The notes beneath the pieces were generated by a model. It did not search any database and had not been told where the DNA came from. It saw only the letters and a list, made by a program, of their open reading frames with translations. Both the position numbers and the translations under genes were made by a program. A stretch of DNA of 64,000 nucleotides, from positions 13,257,464-13,321,463 of the forward strand of contig CM068548.1 in assembly GCA_035048495.1 (NCBI GenBank), in the 5' to 3' direction. Position 1 is the stretch's first letter; each line of letters opens with the position of its first letter. The stretch is from Euptelea pleiosperma. Lineage: Eukaryota; Streptophyta; Magnoliopsida; Ranunculales; Eupteleaceae. Positions 1 to 9,412 of this stretch are shown one piece after another.

Positions 1-117
1 TTCCTTCGTTGGAGAGAGAAATTTGTAGGAACGACGACCAAAACGACCAATAAGAATGAAAGAACAAAGCAACGAGCTGGTTCGGTCTTGGGTGTCTGCT
101 TTTCTTTGCCAGAGGCG
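1..117. other. Window edge, no feature seen
   Basis: I see no open frame, repeat end or RNA gene in this short stretch before the first foldback element. Confidence 0.5.
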
Positions 118-507
118 GAGTAAAACTTTGCTGACCACTAAATGACTGCCCCCGATGACCGCCCACAATATGAACCACGCGGCACACATTTAGAGAACGC
201 TGGCCGTATGGATGTTTGGTCAATACCTAGATGAGCCTACAAACCAAAAATCAGCTTGATTAGTGATTTTAAAGCGTTGTTTCATTGTACCCAAATAATG
301 GCCAATAATGCTCAACTTCGTAATGTTAAAATCAACCCAAGAAAATGACAAGGATCCAACGCTTAGATATCACTAATCAGGCTGATTTTTGGTTTGTAAG
401 CCCATCTTGAGATTGGCCAAACATTCATACGGTCAGCATCCTCTAAAAGTCTGCCAAGTGGCTCATATTGTAGGCGGACATTGGGGGCGGTGAGCGAAGT
501 GTTACTC
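118..507. repeat. Foldback MITE, family A, copy 1
   Basis: The left end reads GAGTAAAACTTTGCTGACC and the right end reads GTTACTC, its diverged inverse. The arms carry the family-A landmarks: CAATATGAACCACG near the left end, a GTATGGATGTTTGG block, and AATCAGGCTGATTTTTGG in the right arm. The family is described fully at the copy at 4858-5216. No target-site duplication is evident. Confidence 0.75.
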
Positions 508-844
508 AGAAAACTTACATCTGCTGGAAATGGGAAAGTAATAGGTGGACATTGGAGACCACCATCAGATGGGTCCCACAACCTTATGTCGTCCATAAAT
601 CAAAGAAACTAAGGCTCTGCTTGGTATTCTGTAAATGAATACATTTTACAAAAGAATGCAAATGCATTAAGTCACCGTGCATTAGTTTACAGTTGCTTGA
701 TAGCAACGGAGAAAAACTCCATAAATTAATACATCCCAATTAACACAGTGATTTTCTACTTAAATCAATTTTTCACGCCCCTCCGCAAGAACATGTGTCC
801 TCACCGTAACCTCATTCACTCCAACGCCCACCTCCTACTAGTAA

Positions 845-1215
845 CACTTCGATAACCGCCCTCGATGACTGCCCAGAATATAAGCCACATGGCACACTTT
901 TAGAAGATGCTAACGTATGGATGCTTGACCAATCCCTAGATGGGCCTACAAACCAAAAATCAGCCTGATTAGTGATTTAAAACCTTTGGATCCTTGTATC
1001 CAAATAATGGTGAAGAATGATCAAATTCTCACGGTTAAAATCAACCCATGAAAATCTCCAATCCGATGCTTATAAATCATTAATAGGATCCTTGTACCCA
1101 AATAATGGTGAAGAATGATCAAATTCCCACGGTTAAAAATCAACCAATGAAAATCTCCAATCCAACGCTTTTAAATCACTAATCAGGCTGATTTTTGGTT
1201 TGTAGGCCCATCTAG
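845..1215. repeat. Family A foldback, copy 2, with internal duplication
   Basis: The left arm is complete. A segment containing GGATCCTTGTACCCAAATAA occurs twice in tandem (about 985-1075 and 1087-1165). The right arm stops after CATCTAGGGATGG and runs into TTGTAGAT, a breakpoint shared with the copy at 2412. Confidence 0.65.
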
Positions 1216-1331
1216 GGATGGTTTGTAGATAATTACATATCTACACATTATGATTGCGTAGGCCCCACTATGGGCCTCACAAATTTTAGATCGTGCCAGT
1301 ACTTGATTGATCTATGACTATGCATCTCTTT

Positions 1332-1907
1332 GAGTAAAACTTACTGACCACCGATAAGCACTGACTACCCATAATATGAGCCACGAGATACACTCTTAGA
1401 GGACGTTGACCGTATAGATGTTTGGCCAGTCCCTAAGTGGACCCACAAACAAAAAATCAGCCCGATTAGTGATTTTAAGCCTTTGGATCTTTGTACCCAA
1501 ATAATGGTAAATAATGCTGACTTCGCTCACACGGGGCTGTGACCGAAGCCAATCACAGCCCACAATACAAGACACGTGGCATATTATTATAGGGTGATGA
1601 CCATATGGATGTTTGTCCAGTCCCTTGGTGGACCTGCATACCAAAAATTAGCCTAATTAGTGATTTACAACCTTTAGATCTTTGCAACCAAATAATGCTC
1701 AAATTCCTACAGCTAAAATCAACCCATGAAAATAACTTCAATCCATCGCTTAAAAATCACTGATCAGGTTTATTTTTGGTTTGTAGGTCCACCTAGTGAT
1801 TGACCAAACATCCATACGATCAGCGTCTAGTAAGAGTATGCCACGTGGACCGAATCATGGGCTGTGATCTGCTTGGCTCACATCCCCATGTGAGCCAAGG
1901 TTTACTC
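1332..1907. repeat. Compound family A foldback, copy 3
   Basis: It starts with GAGTAAAACTTACTGACC and ends with GGTTTACTC. Two left arms occur in succession (1332-1550 and about 1535-1700) before a single right arm, so one family-A element probably inserted into or recombined with another. Confidence 0.6.
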
Positions 1908-2411
1908 ATTTCCTTTCTCTTTTCCGTTCTAAATTTGAAAGTTCAATTTTTTTATTTTTCTTAAAAAAATAAAAAAATCATTCATTTTTTAGTCATTTAC
2001 TTTTCTAATTTTTTATCCTATTTCATTGCATCTTCTGCATTGTGATTCAACTAGTTTTTTTCAGCATTTCAATGCAAGACTTTTACCTCAAGTGATGCGC
2101 AGCCGCCGCATTCATTTACAGTGGTTCCACTTTACCATGGTAACCAAGCACTAAAATTTGTAGGACGCACTGTAAACGAATGCATTTGCATCGATATACG
2201 GTATACCAAGCAGAGCCTTATCTTGGTACACTATAAATGAATGCATTTTGCAAATGCATTAAGTTACAATGCATTAGTTTACGATGCGTTAGTTTACGGT
2301 TGCTTGGCAGCAATCGATAAAAACTCCGTAAACTAATGCATCTTGATTAGCACTCAAGAACATCGCTGTCCTCGCCCTAATCTCATTCACTCCTCCAAAG
2401 CCACCACCTCT

Positions 2412-2790
2412 GAGTAAAACTTTGCTGACTGCCCCATGATGACCTCCCTTGATTACTGCCCACAATATGAGCCACATGGCACATTTTTAGTGGGCGTTGA
2501 CAGTTTGGATGCTTGGCCAATCCCTAGAATGGCCTAGAAACCAAAAATCAGCCCGATTAGTGATTTAAAACCTTTGGATCCATGTACCCAAATAATGGTG
2601 AATAATGCTCAAATTACCACGGTTAAAATCAACCCATGAAAATGGCTCCAATCCAACGCTTATAAATCACTAATTGGGCCCATTTTTTGGTTTGTAGGCC
2701 CATATAGGGATTGGCTTGTAGATTATCAGTCCTATAAGAAATTGCCCTGTGGCTTATACTGTGGGTGGTCAGGTAAGATTTACTAACCTA
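2412..2790. repeat. Family A foldback, copy 4
   Basis: It begins GAGTAAAACTTTGCTGAC. The right arm is broken after TATAGGGATTGG and continues CTTGTAGAT, the same break as at 1215. The break therefore predates the duplication of the host composite element. Confidence 0.6.
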
Positions 2791-2995
2791 TGGATGTTTA
2801 ACTTTGGCTATACCTAAGGATCAAAAGTCAGTCTACTTAGTGATTTCTAACCGTTGGATTGGAGTTTTTTTCCTAGATCTATTAGGTGGACCTATGGACT
2901 AAAAGGCAGGGGAGTATCGCTCTACCGACACCATTTGGCATCCGGTCTATGGTGTCCTTTGTCATAGCACAACTTTTTCTTTTCTTTTGGGAAAT

Positions 2996-3356
2996 GATCT
3001 AACACGGTATACCTAAAATGTTTTCAAATGCGGAAGCATGATTTTTGTTACTCACTACTATCATCTAGGCCTACTGACCGCATGGATGTTTGTCCTACCC
3101 CCTACTCGATATACACACCAAAATCCAAACTGATTGGTAATCTCTAACCATTAGATTTTAGTACTTTTTAACGCGTGCTTATAACTGTTGAATTCAACCA
3201 TTTAATTTGTTTGAGTATTAAAACCAATGGCTAGAATCATCAATCAAGTTGATTTTTTGTATGAATGTCAAGCAAGGGGTGGGCTAAACATCCATGCGGT
3301 CGGTGGGCCCAAATGGCAGTGCGCTTCCACATTTGAAAAAAATCTCAGGTATACCC
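2996..3356. repeat. Family B foldback, copy 1
   Basis: The ends read GATCTAACACGGTATACC and, inverted, CTCAGGTATACCCC. Inner landmarks are GACCGCATGGATGTTTG on the left and AACATCCATGCGGTC on the right. The family is described at the full copy at 30316-30685. Confidence 0.65.
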
Positions 3357-3757
3357 CTTCTTTTCCATTCCAGATCTGAAAGTTCACTTTTTTTCTCTCT
3401 TCTCCGGCGGTTTAAGGCGGAGAGAGTAATTTTCCGACGACAGATCAGACGTGCTTCACCAACATGTAATAGAGTGGGTTCATCTCGTGATGTTCATCCC
3501 CCAACAGCCACGTGTCCGCCGAAAATCGAAACTTTGCTAAACGGTTGTCCCTACGCGAGAGAAGCTTTGCCAAGCTCTTGCATTGTGATTCAGCGGGTTC
3601 TTTTTAGGGTTTCAATGCAAGACTTTTACCTTACGGGATGCACAACAGTCGCATTCATTTACAGAGGGTCCCACTTTGCCATGGTAACCAAGCATCGAAA
3701 TTTGTAGGGCGCACTGTAAACCAATGCAAATGCATCCGTTTACTGCGTACCTTGGTA

Positions 3758-4857
3758 CACGTGAACCAATGCAAAATACATTTCTTTATTGTGGAACCTC
3801 AATCATAGGTGCTTGGTTACCCTATATGCAAATGTAGGCTCGCTGCATTGAAATTCCAAACCTTGCATCCACGTTCCATCTCACCTAATAAGTTGCTGCA
3901 TTGCAACACAGGATAAAACCCATGAAATTACAATGCGGCGACTTTATTCTCACTCTCTCTCTCTCTCTCTTGTTATTGTGCGATCTCTTCTCTCGTCCTC
4001 TCTCTTGTTATCGTGCGATCTCTTCTCTCGTCCTCTCTCTTGTTCACACAAGTTCTTGTTTGGATTTGCACTGAATGATAATCGCACCAAACTTTGCAAG
4101 CTGATCCTGCTGTTTTCATGTGCGCAGAGTAGATCATTAGTGGATATTTGAGAGCAAATGAAACAGAGACCTTGTTACTGACATCGATCGATCCGACATC
4201 TCCTTTGAAGAAAGAAGAAGAAGAGTTCGAAGCTAATGAGAGTCCTCTAAAAGCTCCAACCAGGATGAAGCTCATTGCTGTCATTGTTTCTCTGCAAATC
4301 CTTCAAAAGGGGGAAATCAAGTTATCGTCAATCTCTGTTAGCTTATGAAACAAAAATTCTACAATAATTGCAGTTAAATCAACCTTAAAATATAAAAGCA
4401 GAATTTCTCACATAGGTTTTGATCTGCTTATTCTAATTTAGAGTTTGGGTTCGAAGTCTGACTCTGGAGTCTAGACTCTCCACCTGAAGCAATTGAGAAG
4501 AGGGACTCTCACGTGTGATCGTTGTTTGCTCTGGATGGACACATGTGTAGCTTATCCAAAAGCGAACTTTACTCTTTTTTCCTTTTTGCTACTTAGCACT
4601 GCCCATTGAACTATACTAGACATTCATACAAAAAATCAGCGTGTTTGATCATTTTTAGCCGTTGGTTTTAGTACTCACAAAAATGGTTTAATTTAACGGC
4701 TAAAATCACGTCTTAAAAAGTATTAAATCTAATGGCTATAGATTAGGGACTTAGGAAACGATGGCCTATTGTCTTTATACTGAGGTAGGGACTCAGGAAT
4801 GTGGGGACCGGTGATGCACCATTAAGGGGTCCCACCTAAGAAGATATCCGTGCCAAG
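3758..4857. other. Repeat remnants; CT-rich stretch with a 36-bp duplication
   Basis: About 3950-4050 is CT-rich and contains a unit of about 36 bp, including GTGCGATCTCTTCTCTCG, repeated twice. The plus-strand frame at 4148-4348 (66 codons) has no recognisable domain, so I do not call it a gene. About 4600-4760 is a decayed foldback related to family B. Confidence 0.4.
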
Positions 4858-5216
4858 GAGTAAAACTTGCCTGATCGCCCATCACAATATGAGCCACGTG
4901 GCACCTTTTTACAGGACCTTGACCGCATGGATGTTTGGCCAATCCCTGCTAGGTGGACACAGAAACCAAAAAATCAACTTGATTAATGATTTCTAAGCAT
5001 TGGATTAGAGTCATTTTGGGGGGTTGATTTTAACCGTGGGAATTGAACATTATTTAGGTTACTCTTGTAATCACTAATCAGACTGATATTCTGCTTGTAG
5101 GTCCACCGAGGGACTGTCCAAACATCTATATGGTCAAGTCCTCTGAGAGTGTGCCACGTGGCTCATATTGTGGGTGGTCAGGACTGCCTTGACCGTCAAT
5201 TAGGCAAGTCCTTACT
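4858..5216. repeat. Foldback MITE, family A, reference copy
   Basis: This is the cleanest family-A copy. From the outside inward each arm has GAGTAAAACTT, then CACAATATGAGCCACGTGGC, GACCGCATGGATGTTTGGCC, a GGTGGAC tract, and AATCA followed by TGATTA. The middle carries the TGGATTAGAGTCATTTT block. The arms run almost to the centre, so the single strand could fold into one long hairpin of about 360 bases. There is no coding capacity. Each arm of an intact copy carries the palindrome GCCACGTGGC, the plant G-box core. The superfamily is unassigned because I could not find a consistent target duplication. Confidence 0.8.
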
Positions 5217-5264
5217 GGATTGCGATGTTGACCTTTGATTAAATATAAATTTCTTTTTAGATGT

Positions 5265-5442
5265 TGCATAAATTTGCAATGCATAGACTTACCAAGCACA
5301 ATATATTAATTTACGGAGTTTTTTCTAATTATTACCAAGCAACCGTATACGAATGCATTGTAAATTAATACACCGTAACTGAATGCATTTGTATTCATTT
5401 GCAAAATACATTTATTTACAGCATACCAAGCAGAGCCTAACC
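5265..5442. repeat. Family D right-end fragment
   Basis: The stretch ends ATACCAAGCAGAGCC followed by TAA, and contains ATGCATTTG and TTACCAAGCAACCG blocks like the family-D termini at 613 and 2217. Confidence 0.5.
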
Positions 5443-5707
5443 AACAAACTGACCGCTTCCGTCGATTAAAACTTCTATCATAAAGGATTGCAAATGACAC
5501 AATCACAAGCCAATGAGTTCTCGGCACGTACCCAAGTGCTTTTTGCAACGTACCCATATGCTTTTGCTTTGGGGTGTGAGAACTCATTGGTTTGTGATTG
5601 TGTGATTTGCAATCCGTTGTGACAGAAGTTTTACTCCCGTCCTTGGCTATGACATAGGTTTTTGCGGGCAATACAGTGAGCCGCTCCATTACTTGAGTAG
5701 TACAAAG

Positions 5708-6039
5708 CAAGGTGTAAAAAACGGCCGTTATAACGAAAATAACGGCTGTTATTACGGATTCGGACCTACCCCGTTACGTTATGGACCGTTAAAACGTCCA
5801 AAAAATAACGGCCATTATAACGAAAATAACGACAGTTATTTTCTGAAAAATTTTGTGAAAAAAAAAGGCCGTTATTTTTCATTTTTTTCCGTTATTTTTC
5901 ATTTTTTATTTCAGCACCTTTTTTTCCGTTAATTTCCCATTTTTTCTGTTTTTGCTCCTGAGCGTTTTTTTTTCGTTATAACGGAAAAAACAGTAACGCC
6001 CCCAGTCCGTTATACCATAACAGTCCCCTTTAAACCTTG
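5708..6039. mobile_element. hAT-like foldback MITE, AACGG-arm type, copy 1
   Basis: The ends are CAAGGTGTAAAAAACGG and, inverted, TTTAAACCTTG. The flanking direct repeat GTACAAAG (5700-5707 and 6040-6047) is a perfect 8-bp target duplication, as expected for hAT elements. The arms are irregular repeats of ATAACGG and AACGGCCGTTA. The shared internal landmark CTGAAAAATTTTGTGAAAAA is at about 5839. There is no transposase, so the element is non-autonomous. Confidence 0.8.
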
Positions 6040-6456
6040 GTACAAAGTTTAAAAAGAAACAAAACCTTAGATACCTTCAAAACATCAGCAGTATGGGCAA
6101 TAGAAGAACTGCCCAAATCCAACGAACTTGCTGTCAAGCTCTTGATGACCACCTGGGCATCCGACTCCACAATCACAGACGACACTACAAAAGGAGAGAG
6201 CTGGGTGAGTCCTCATTTTAGGGCTCTAACCTCGGCTTCTTCAGCTGACTGGGCTCGACCACGTGCCCCTTCTGCTAAGAGACAATGGTTAGATGCATCT
6301 CTCACAATAAAGCCAAGACCAGCTATGCTAGTTTTACAATCCCACAACCTAACCAAACATATTTTTTCTTTGCGAGAAACTTACCGGATTAGATGATTAT
6401 AACCATCCGATTTGTTGAATCCTTCTACCTTTTCGTCGGATTGGATGACTTTGAAC

Positions 6457-6802
6457 GAGTAAAACTTATCTAATCATGGACGATCAGGGAAGCCCCTGAC
6501 CGCCCCCAATATGTGCCACGTGAACACTCTTAGAGGACATTGACCGTATGGATAATTGACCAATCCCTAGGTGAACCTAGAAACCAAAAATCAACCTAAT
6601 TAGTGATTTCAGACCTTTGGATCCTTGTACCACAAATAATGGTCAATAATGCTCAAATTCACAGGGTTGAAATCAACCCATTAAAATGACTTCAATCCAA
6701 CGCTTATAAATCACTAATCATGTCGATTTTGGTCTATAGGGCCACCTACAAATTGAGCAAACATCCATACGGTTGGTTTCTAAAAATGTACTACGTGGCT
6801 CA
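6457..6802. repeat. Family A foldback, copy 6
   Basis: It begins GAGTAAAACTTATCTAATC and has both arms, with the right arm ending TACTACGTGGCTCATTTG. It abuts the family-B copy that follows. Confidence 0.65.
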
Positions 6803-7018
6803 TTTGTCACTCACTACTTCTATCTGGGCCCACTGACCGCATAGATGTTTAGCCCACCCCTTGGTGGTAATCTCTTACCATTAGATTTTGTTACTTTTTA
6901 AGGTGTGGTTATAGTCGTTGGGTTCAACCATTATTTTTTAGTACTAAAACAAACGGCAAAAATCCAACAAAACAAGATGATATTTTGGTAGGAATTTCTA
7001 CTAAGGGGTGGGCTAAAC
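6803..7018. repeat. Family B foldback, copy 2 (interrupted)
   Basis: This is the left arm and middle of a family-B element (GGGCCCACTGACCGCATAG onward). It is interrupted at GGCTAAAC by the hAT-like element at 7019-7429 and resumes at 7430 with the duplicated GGCTAAAC and then ATCCATGCAGTCAG. Confidence 0.65.
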
Positions 7019-7429
7019 CATGGTTTTAAAAATGGCTGTTTAAACGGTTTTAACGGCCGTTTAAACGGTAACACCCCAAGCCCGTTTCCGTTAAAACCAT
7101 TTAAACACGTTTTATCGGTTTTGAATAAAACGGCCATTAAAATCGTTTAAACAGCCGTATAATTCTGAAAAATTTTGTGAAAAAACGGCCGTTAAATCTG
7201 TTTAATTTCCGTTAAATTCAGTTAAATTCCTTTTTTTTTTTAATTTTTAAATTTCAAAATCTGAATTTCAGGGCCATTTTTCCGTCAAAATCCATTAAAA
7301 TCTGTTAAATTCTATTTTTTCCATTTTTGCCCCTGGCCGTTTCAATCCGTTTTAACCGCCCTTTAAACGGTTTAAACAGTAATGCCCCCAGTCCATTTAA
7401 CCGTTAAAATGGCCTCCATTTAAACCTTG
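7019..7429. mobile_element. hAT-like foldback MITE, AAACGG-arm type, copy 2
   Basis: The ends are CATGGTTTTAAAAATGG and, inverted, TTTAAACCTTG. The perfect 8-bp target duplication GGCTAAAC lies at 7011-7018 and 7430-7437, within a family-B MITE. The arms are strings of TTTAAACGG and AACGGCCGTTT; the internal CTGAAAAATTTTGTGAAAAA block is at about 7165. Confidence 0.85.
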
Positions 7430-7484
7430 GGCTAAACATCCATGCAGTCAGAGGGCTTAGATCAATATACAATGTTACATGACC

Positions 7485-7570
7485 CAAAGGAAAAAGATGT
7501 AACAAGGCATATCTCACACTTTTTGGTGTGCGGAAGCACGATTTTTGTTACTCATCGCTTCCATCTGAGC
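7485..7570. repeat. Family B terminal arm fragment
   Basis: GATGTAACAAGGCATA followed by the CGGAAGCACGATTTTTGTTACTC block is the outer end of a family-B element. It stops abruptly at CCCACTGAT, where mitochondrial-style sequence begins. Confidence 0.55.
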
Positions 7571-7574
7571 CCAC

Positions 7575-8515
7575 TGATATTTCCCACCTGCCTTCCTTCT
7601 ATAATAGTGCGAGGGTCTGACAGAGGCTCGCCCTAACTAATCAAGTAGGGAGAGAGTCTGAAAGACCTATAGCGTTCTTATTCATTCTTTTGGCTCGCGT
7701 ATGTAGCTCGCATGGTCTAGTGCATACCTACATAGAAGAGACCGTTGTTCTCTGACTTTCTAAGGTCTAACCTTTCGCTCCCCCTACTGAAGAGGGGCAA
7801 GCCACTTCGCACCACTGATAGACTGCGGCCAGTAGAGGTTGAACGAATCACTTCATTGGCTTACTGCAAATCCATTATTTGGATCCCCTGAAAGAGCTGG
7901 AGATCACTTCGCTTCACCGTCTTACCGCCTTCCCTCTTACCGAATAACATCGAATTGAGTCCCGGTACTCGTCGTTAGGGGATCACCTAGACATTGCTTA
8001 CTCCATGGGAGTGATCAGTCGATTTATGGACAAGCCGAGATCATCTCACTTTTCTGCGAATACATCAAAACCTCACCGGGAAGGTTTTGATTCTTGCCTA
8101 CGTACGCCATCCTCTCTTCAGTTGTCTCGTTACTTTGCTACTGATATCAATAAGACACTAGATGATTCTGATTGGATTTCGAACATTGTCCCCATGCCCA
8201 GCGTAGAAAACATGAGCGCAGTAATCTTGCTTTCAAGCTGGAGTTTGCTGGACGTGTTCGTTGGAGGAAGAACGGGTAATGGCTACACTGTAGAGAATAA
8301 GTTGCTTTTATGATGGCCCATCTTCAGGGGGGGGGAGATTCTGAATCAGAGGACATCGAAGCCCGACCAACCTTTCCGCAGTCGAATCTATCTCTTGATT
8401 CATTCTTCCCTTTTACCCATCCATCCATTTGTTCACTGAAGCTGTGAGTCTTGTGTACGATATAGGATGTACTCCTGTGCCCAAGGAGGAGCCAGGATTG
8501 TGGGGTCACAATCAA
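7575..8515. other. Probable nuclear insertion of mitochondrial DNA
   Basis: About 940 bp differ in texture from both flanks: balanced base composition, no MITE motifs, and phrases typical of plant mitochondrial spacer, such as CCGTCTTACCGCCTTCCCTC and ACTGAAGAGGGGCAAG. It begins exactly where a family-B arm is cut and ends at a family-A arm. The plus-strand frame at 8005-8313 (102 codons) is open but unrecognised; it could be a mitochondrial unidentified ORF or chance. The organelle origin is an inference from style, not an alignment. Confidence 0.4.
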
Positions 8516-8520
8516 TTAGT

Positions 8521-8825
8521 AGAACCACCTACAATATGAGTCACGTGGCATATTCTTAGATATTTCTGACCGTAAGGATGTTTGGCTCAACCCTAGATGC
8601 ACATATAGACCAAATATTAGGCTGATTAGTGATTTATAAGCGTTGGATTGGAGCCATTTTCATGGGTTGATTTTTAACCGTGAAATTTGAGGACTATTTG
8701 GGGTACAAAGATCCAATGGTTTGAAACCAGTACTCGGGCTGATTTTTGGTCTGTATGTCCACCTAGGGACTGCCCAAATATCCATACGGTCGGCGTCCTC
8801 TAATAGGGGGCATTTTGTAGGGGCA
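8521..8825. repeat. Family A foldback, copy 7
   Basis: The left arm begins at ACAATATGAGTCACGTGGCA; the right arm runs to about CCTCTAATAGGGGGC. Both outermost ends are lost. Confidence 0.65.
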
Positions 8826-8844
8826 CTAAGTGTGGTGTGGGGTT

Positions 8845-8861
8845 GGGGGGGGGGGGGGGGG
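8845..8861. repeat. Poly-G tract (17 G)
   Basis: An uninterrupted run of G follows the family-A copy. Its length may be misestimated in the assembly. Confidence 0.8.
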
Positions 8862-9301
8862 ACGACCATATAGATAGCCTTTCCTTGATGTAGAAGGAAA
8901 TCAAGCTAATACGACATTATTAACCATACGATCAAACTGTTCACATATCAATGGTCAATACAGGAGACCCCCTCATACTTGCTTGGCTGCTGTGACCACA
9001 GCCAAACTCCACCTAGCTTTTGTTTCTTTTAGTCTGTTTTCCCCAACCTAAATGAACTTTGAATGACAAATCTGAAACTGTCCACAATATCAGACATAAG
9101 ATATTAAGCTGATAGTATTGCCCAAACCTTGGAGATCATATTCGTAGCTTATAGAACTTATAAACAGAACCTCTATAAAAGTCTCAACGTTCCAAAAAGA
9201 TCAAAGGAGGAAAACAGTTAGTAGTACACTTCCATGTCTTGTCATCTTTTCTTATAAAAGTTAAAAACCACCATGCATGAAACGTCGAAAGCAAAGTAAC
9301 A
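8862..9301. other. Downstream region of the NF-YA gene
   Basis: No coding or repeat structure is recognised. The part nearest 9301 probably belongs to the NF-YA 3'UTR, because the miR169 site begins at 9302. Confidence 0.4.
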
Positions 9302-9322
9302 AAGCCAAGGATGAATTGCCAT
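9302..9322 (-). promoter_or_regulatory. miR169 target site in NF-YA 3'UTR
   Basis: The plus strand carries AGCCAAGGATGAATTGCC, which is the miR169 sequence apart from one central difference (A where the common miRNA has C at position 14) and the outermost bases. The minus-strand NF-YA transcript therefore contains its complement, about 90 nt downstream of the stop codon at 9413. miR169 sites in this position are a known hallmark of plant NF-YA genes, so cleavage by miR169 is expected; the pairing itself is read directly. Confidence 0.88.
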
Positions 9323-9354
9323 GGGAACACCAGACAGCCGGTTTCTGTTGACGG

Positions 9355-9381
9355 TCATCATCATCATCATCATCATCATGC
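9355..9381. repeat. ATC/GAT microsatellite in NF-YA 3'UTR
   Basis: About eight TCA units lie between the miR169 site and the NF-YA stop codon. Confidence 0.85.
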
Positions 9382-9412
9382 ATACCCCAAAACCAAACCA
9401 TTGATGTGGTCG

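Larger units (their letters stand above)
613..2217. mobile_element. Composite PIF/Harbinger-like element, family D, copy 1
   Basis: The ends are inverted: GGCTCTGCTTGGTAT on the left and ATACCAAGCAGAGCC on the right, both leading into GTAAA and ATGCATTT runs. The flanks are TAA on the left and TTA on the right, suggestive of a TWA-target Harbinger/Tourist element but not an exact duplication. Two family-A foldbacks lie inside (845-1215 and 1332-1907). There is no transposase frame. The right portion from 2035 matches the right portion of the next element (from 3578), so the two are copies of one composite. Confidence 0.6.
2218..3757. mobile_element. Composite PIF/Harbinger-like element, family D, copy 2
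   Basis: This is the tandem partner of the element at 613-2217. It begins with CTTGGTACACTATAAATG and ends in CGTACCTTGG. Shared unique segments include the stretch around AATCTCATTCACTCC (2380-2395) and the right end from GCATTGTGATTCA (3579) through the CCATGGTAACCAAGCA block. A family-A element (2412-2790) and a family-B element (2996-3356) sit inside. The frame at 3294-3707 crosses repeat junctions and is not a gene. Confidence 0.6.

Noticed and set aside
8005..8313. 102-codon frame as a nuclear gene
   Set aside because: It lies wholly within the mitochondrial-style insert, shows no known domain and has no splice or promoter context.
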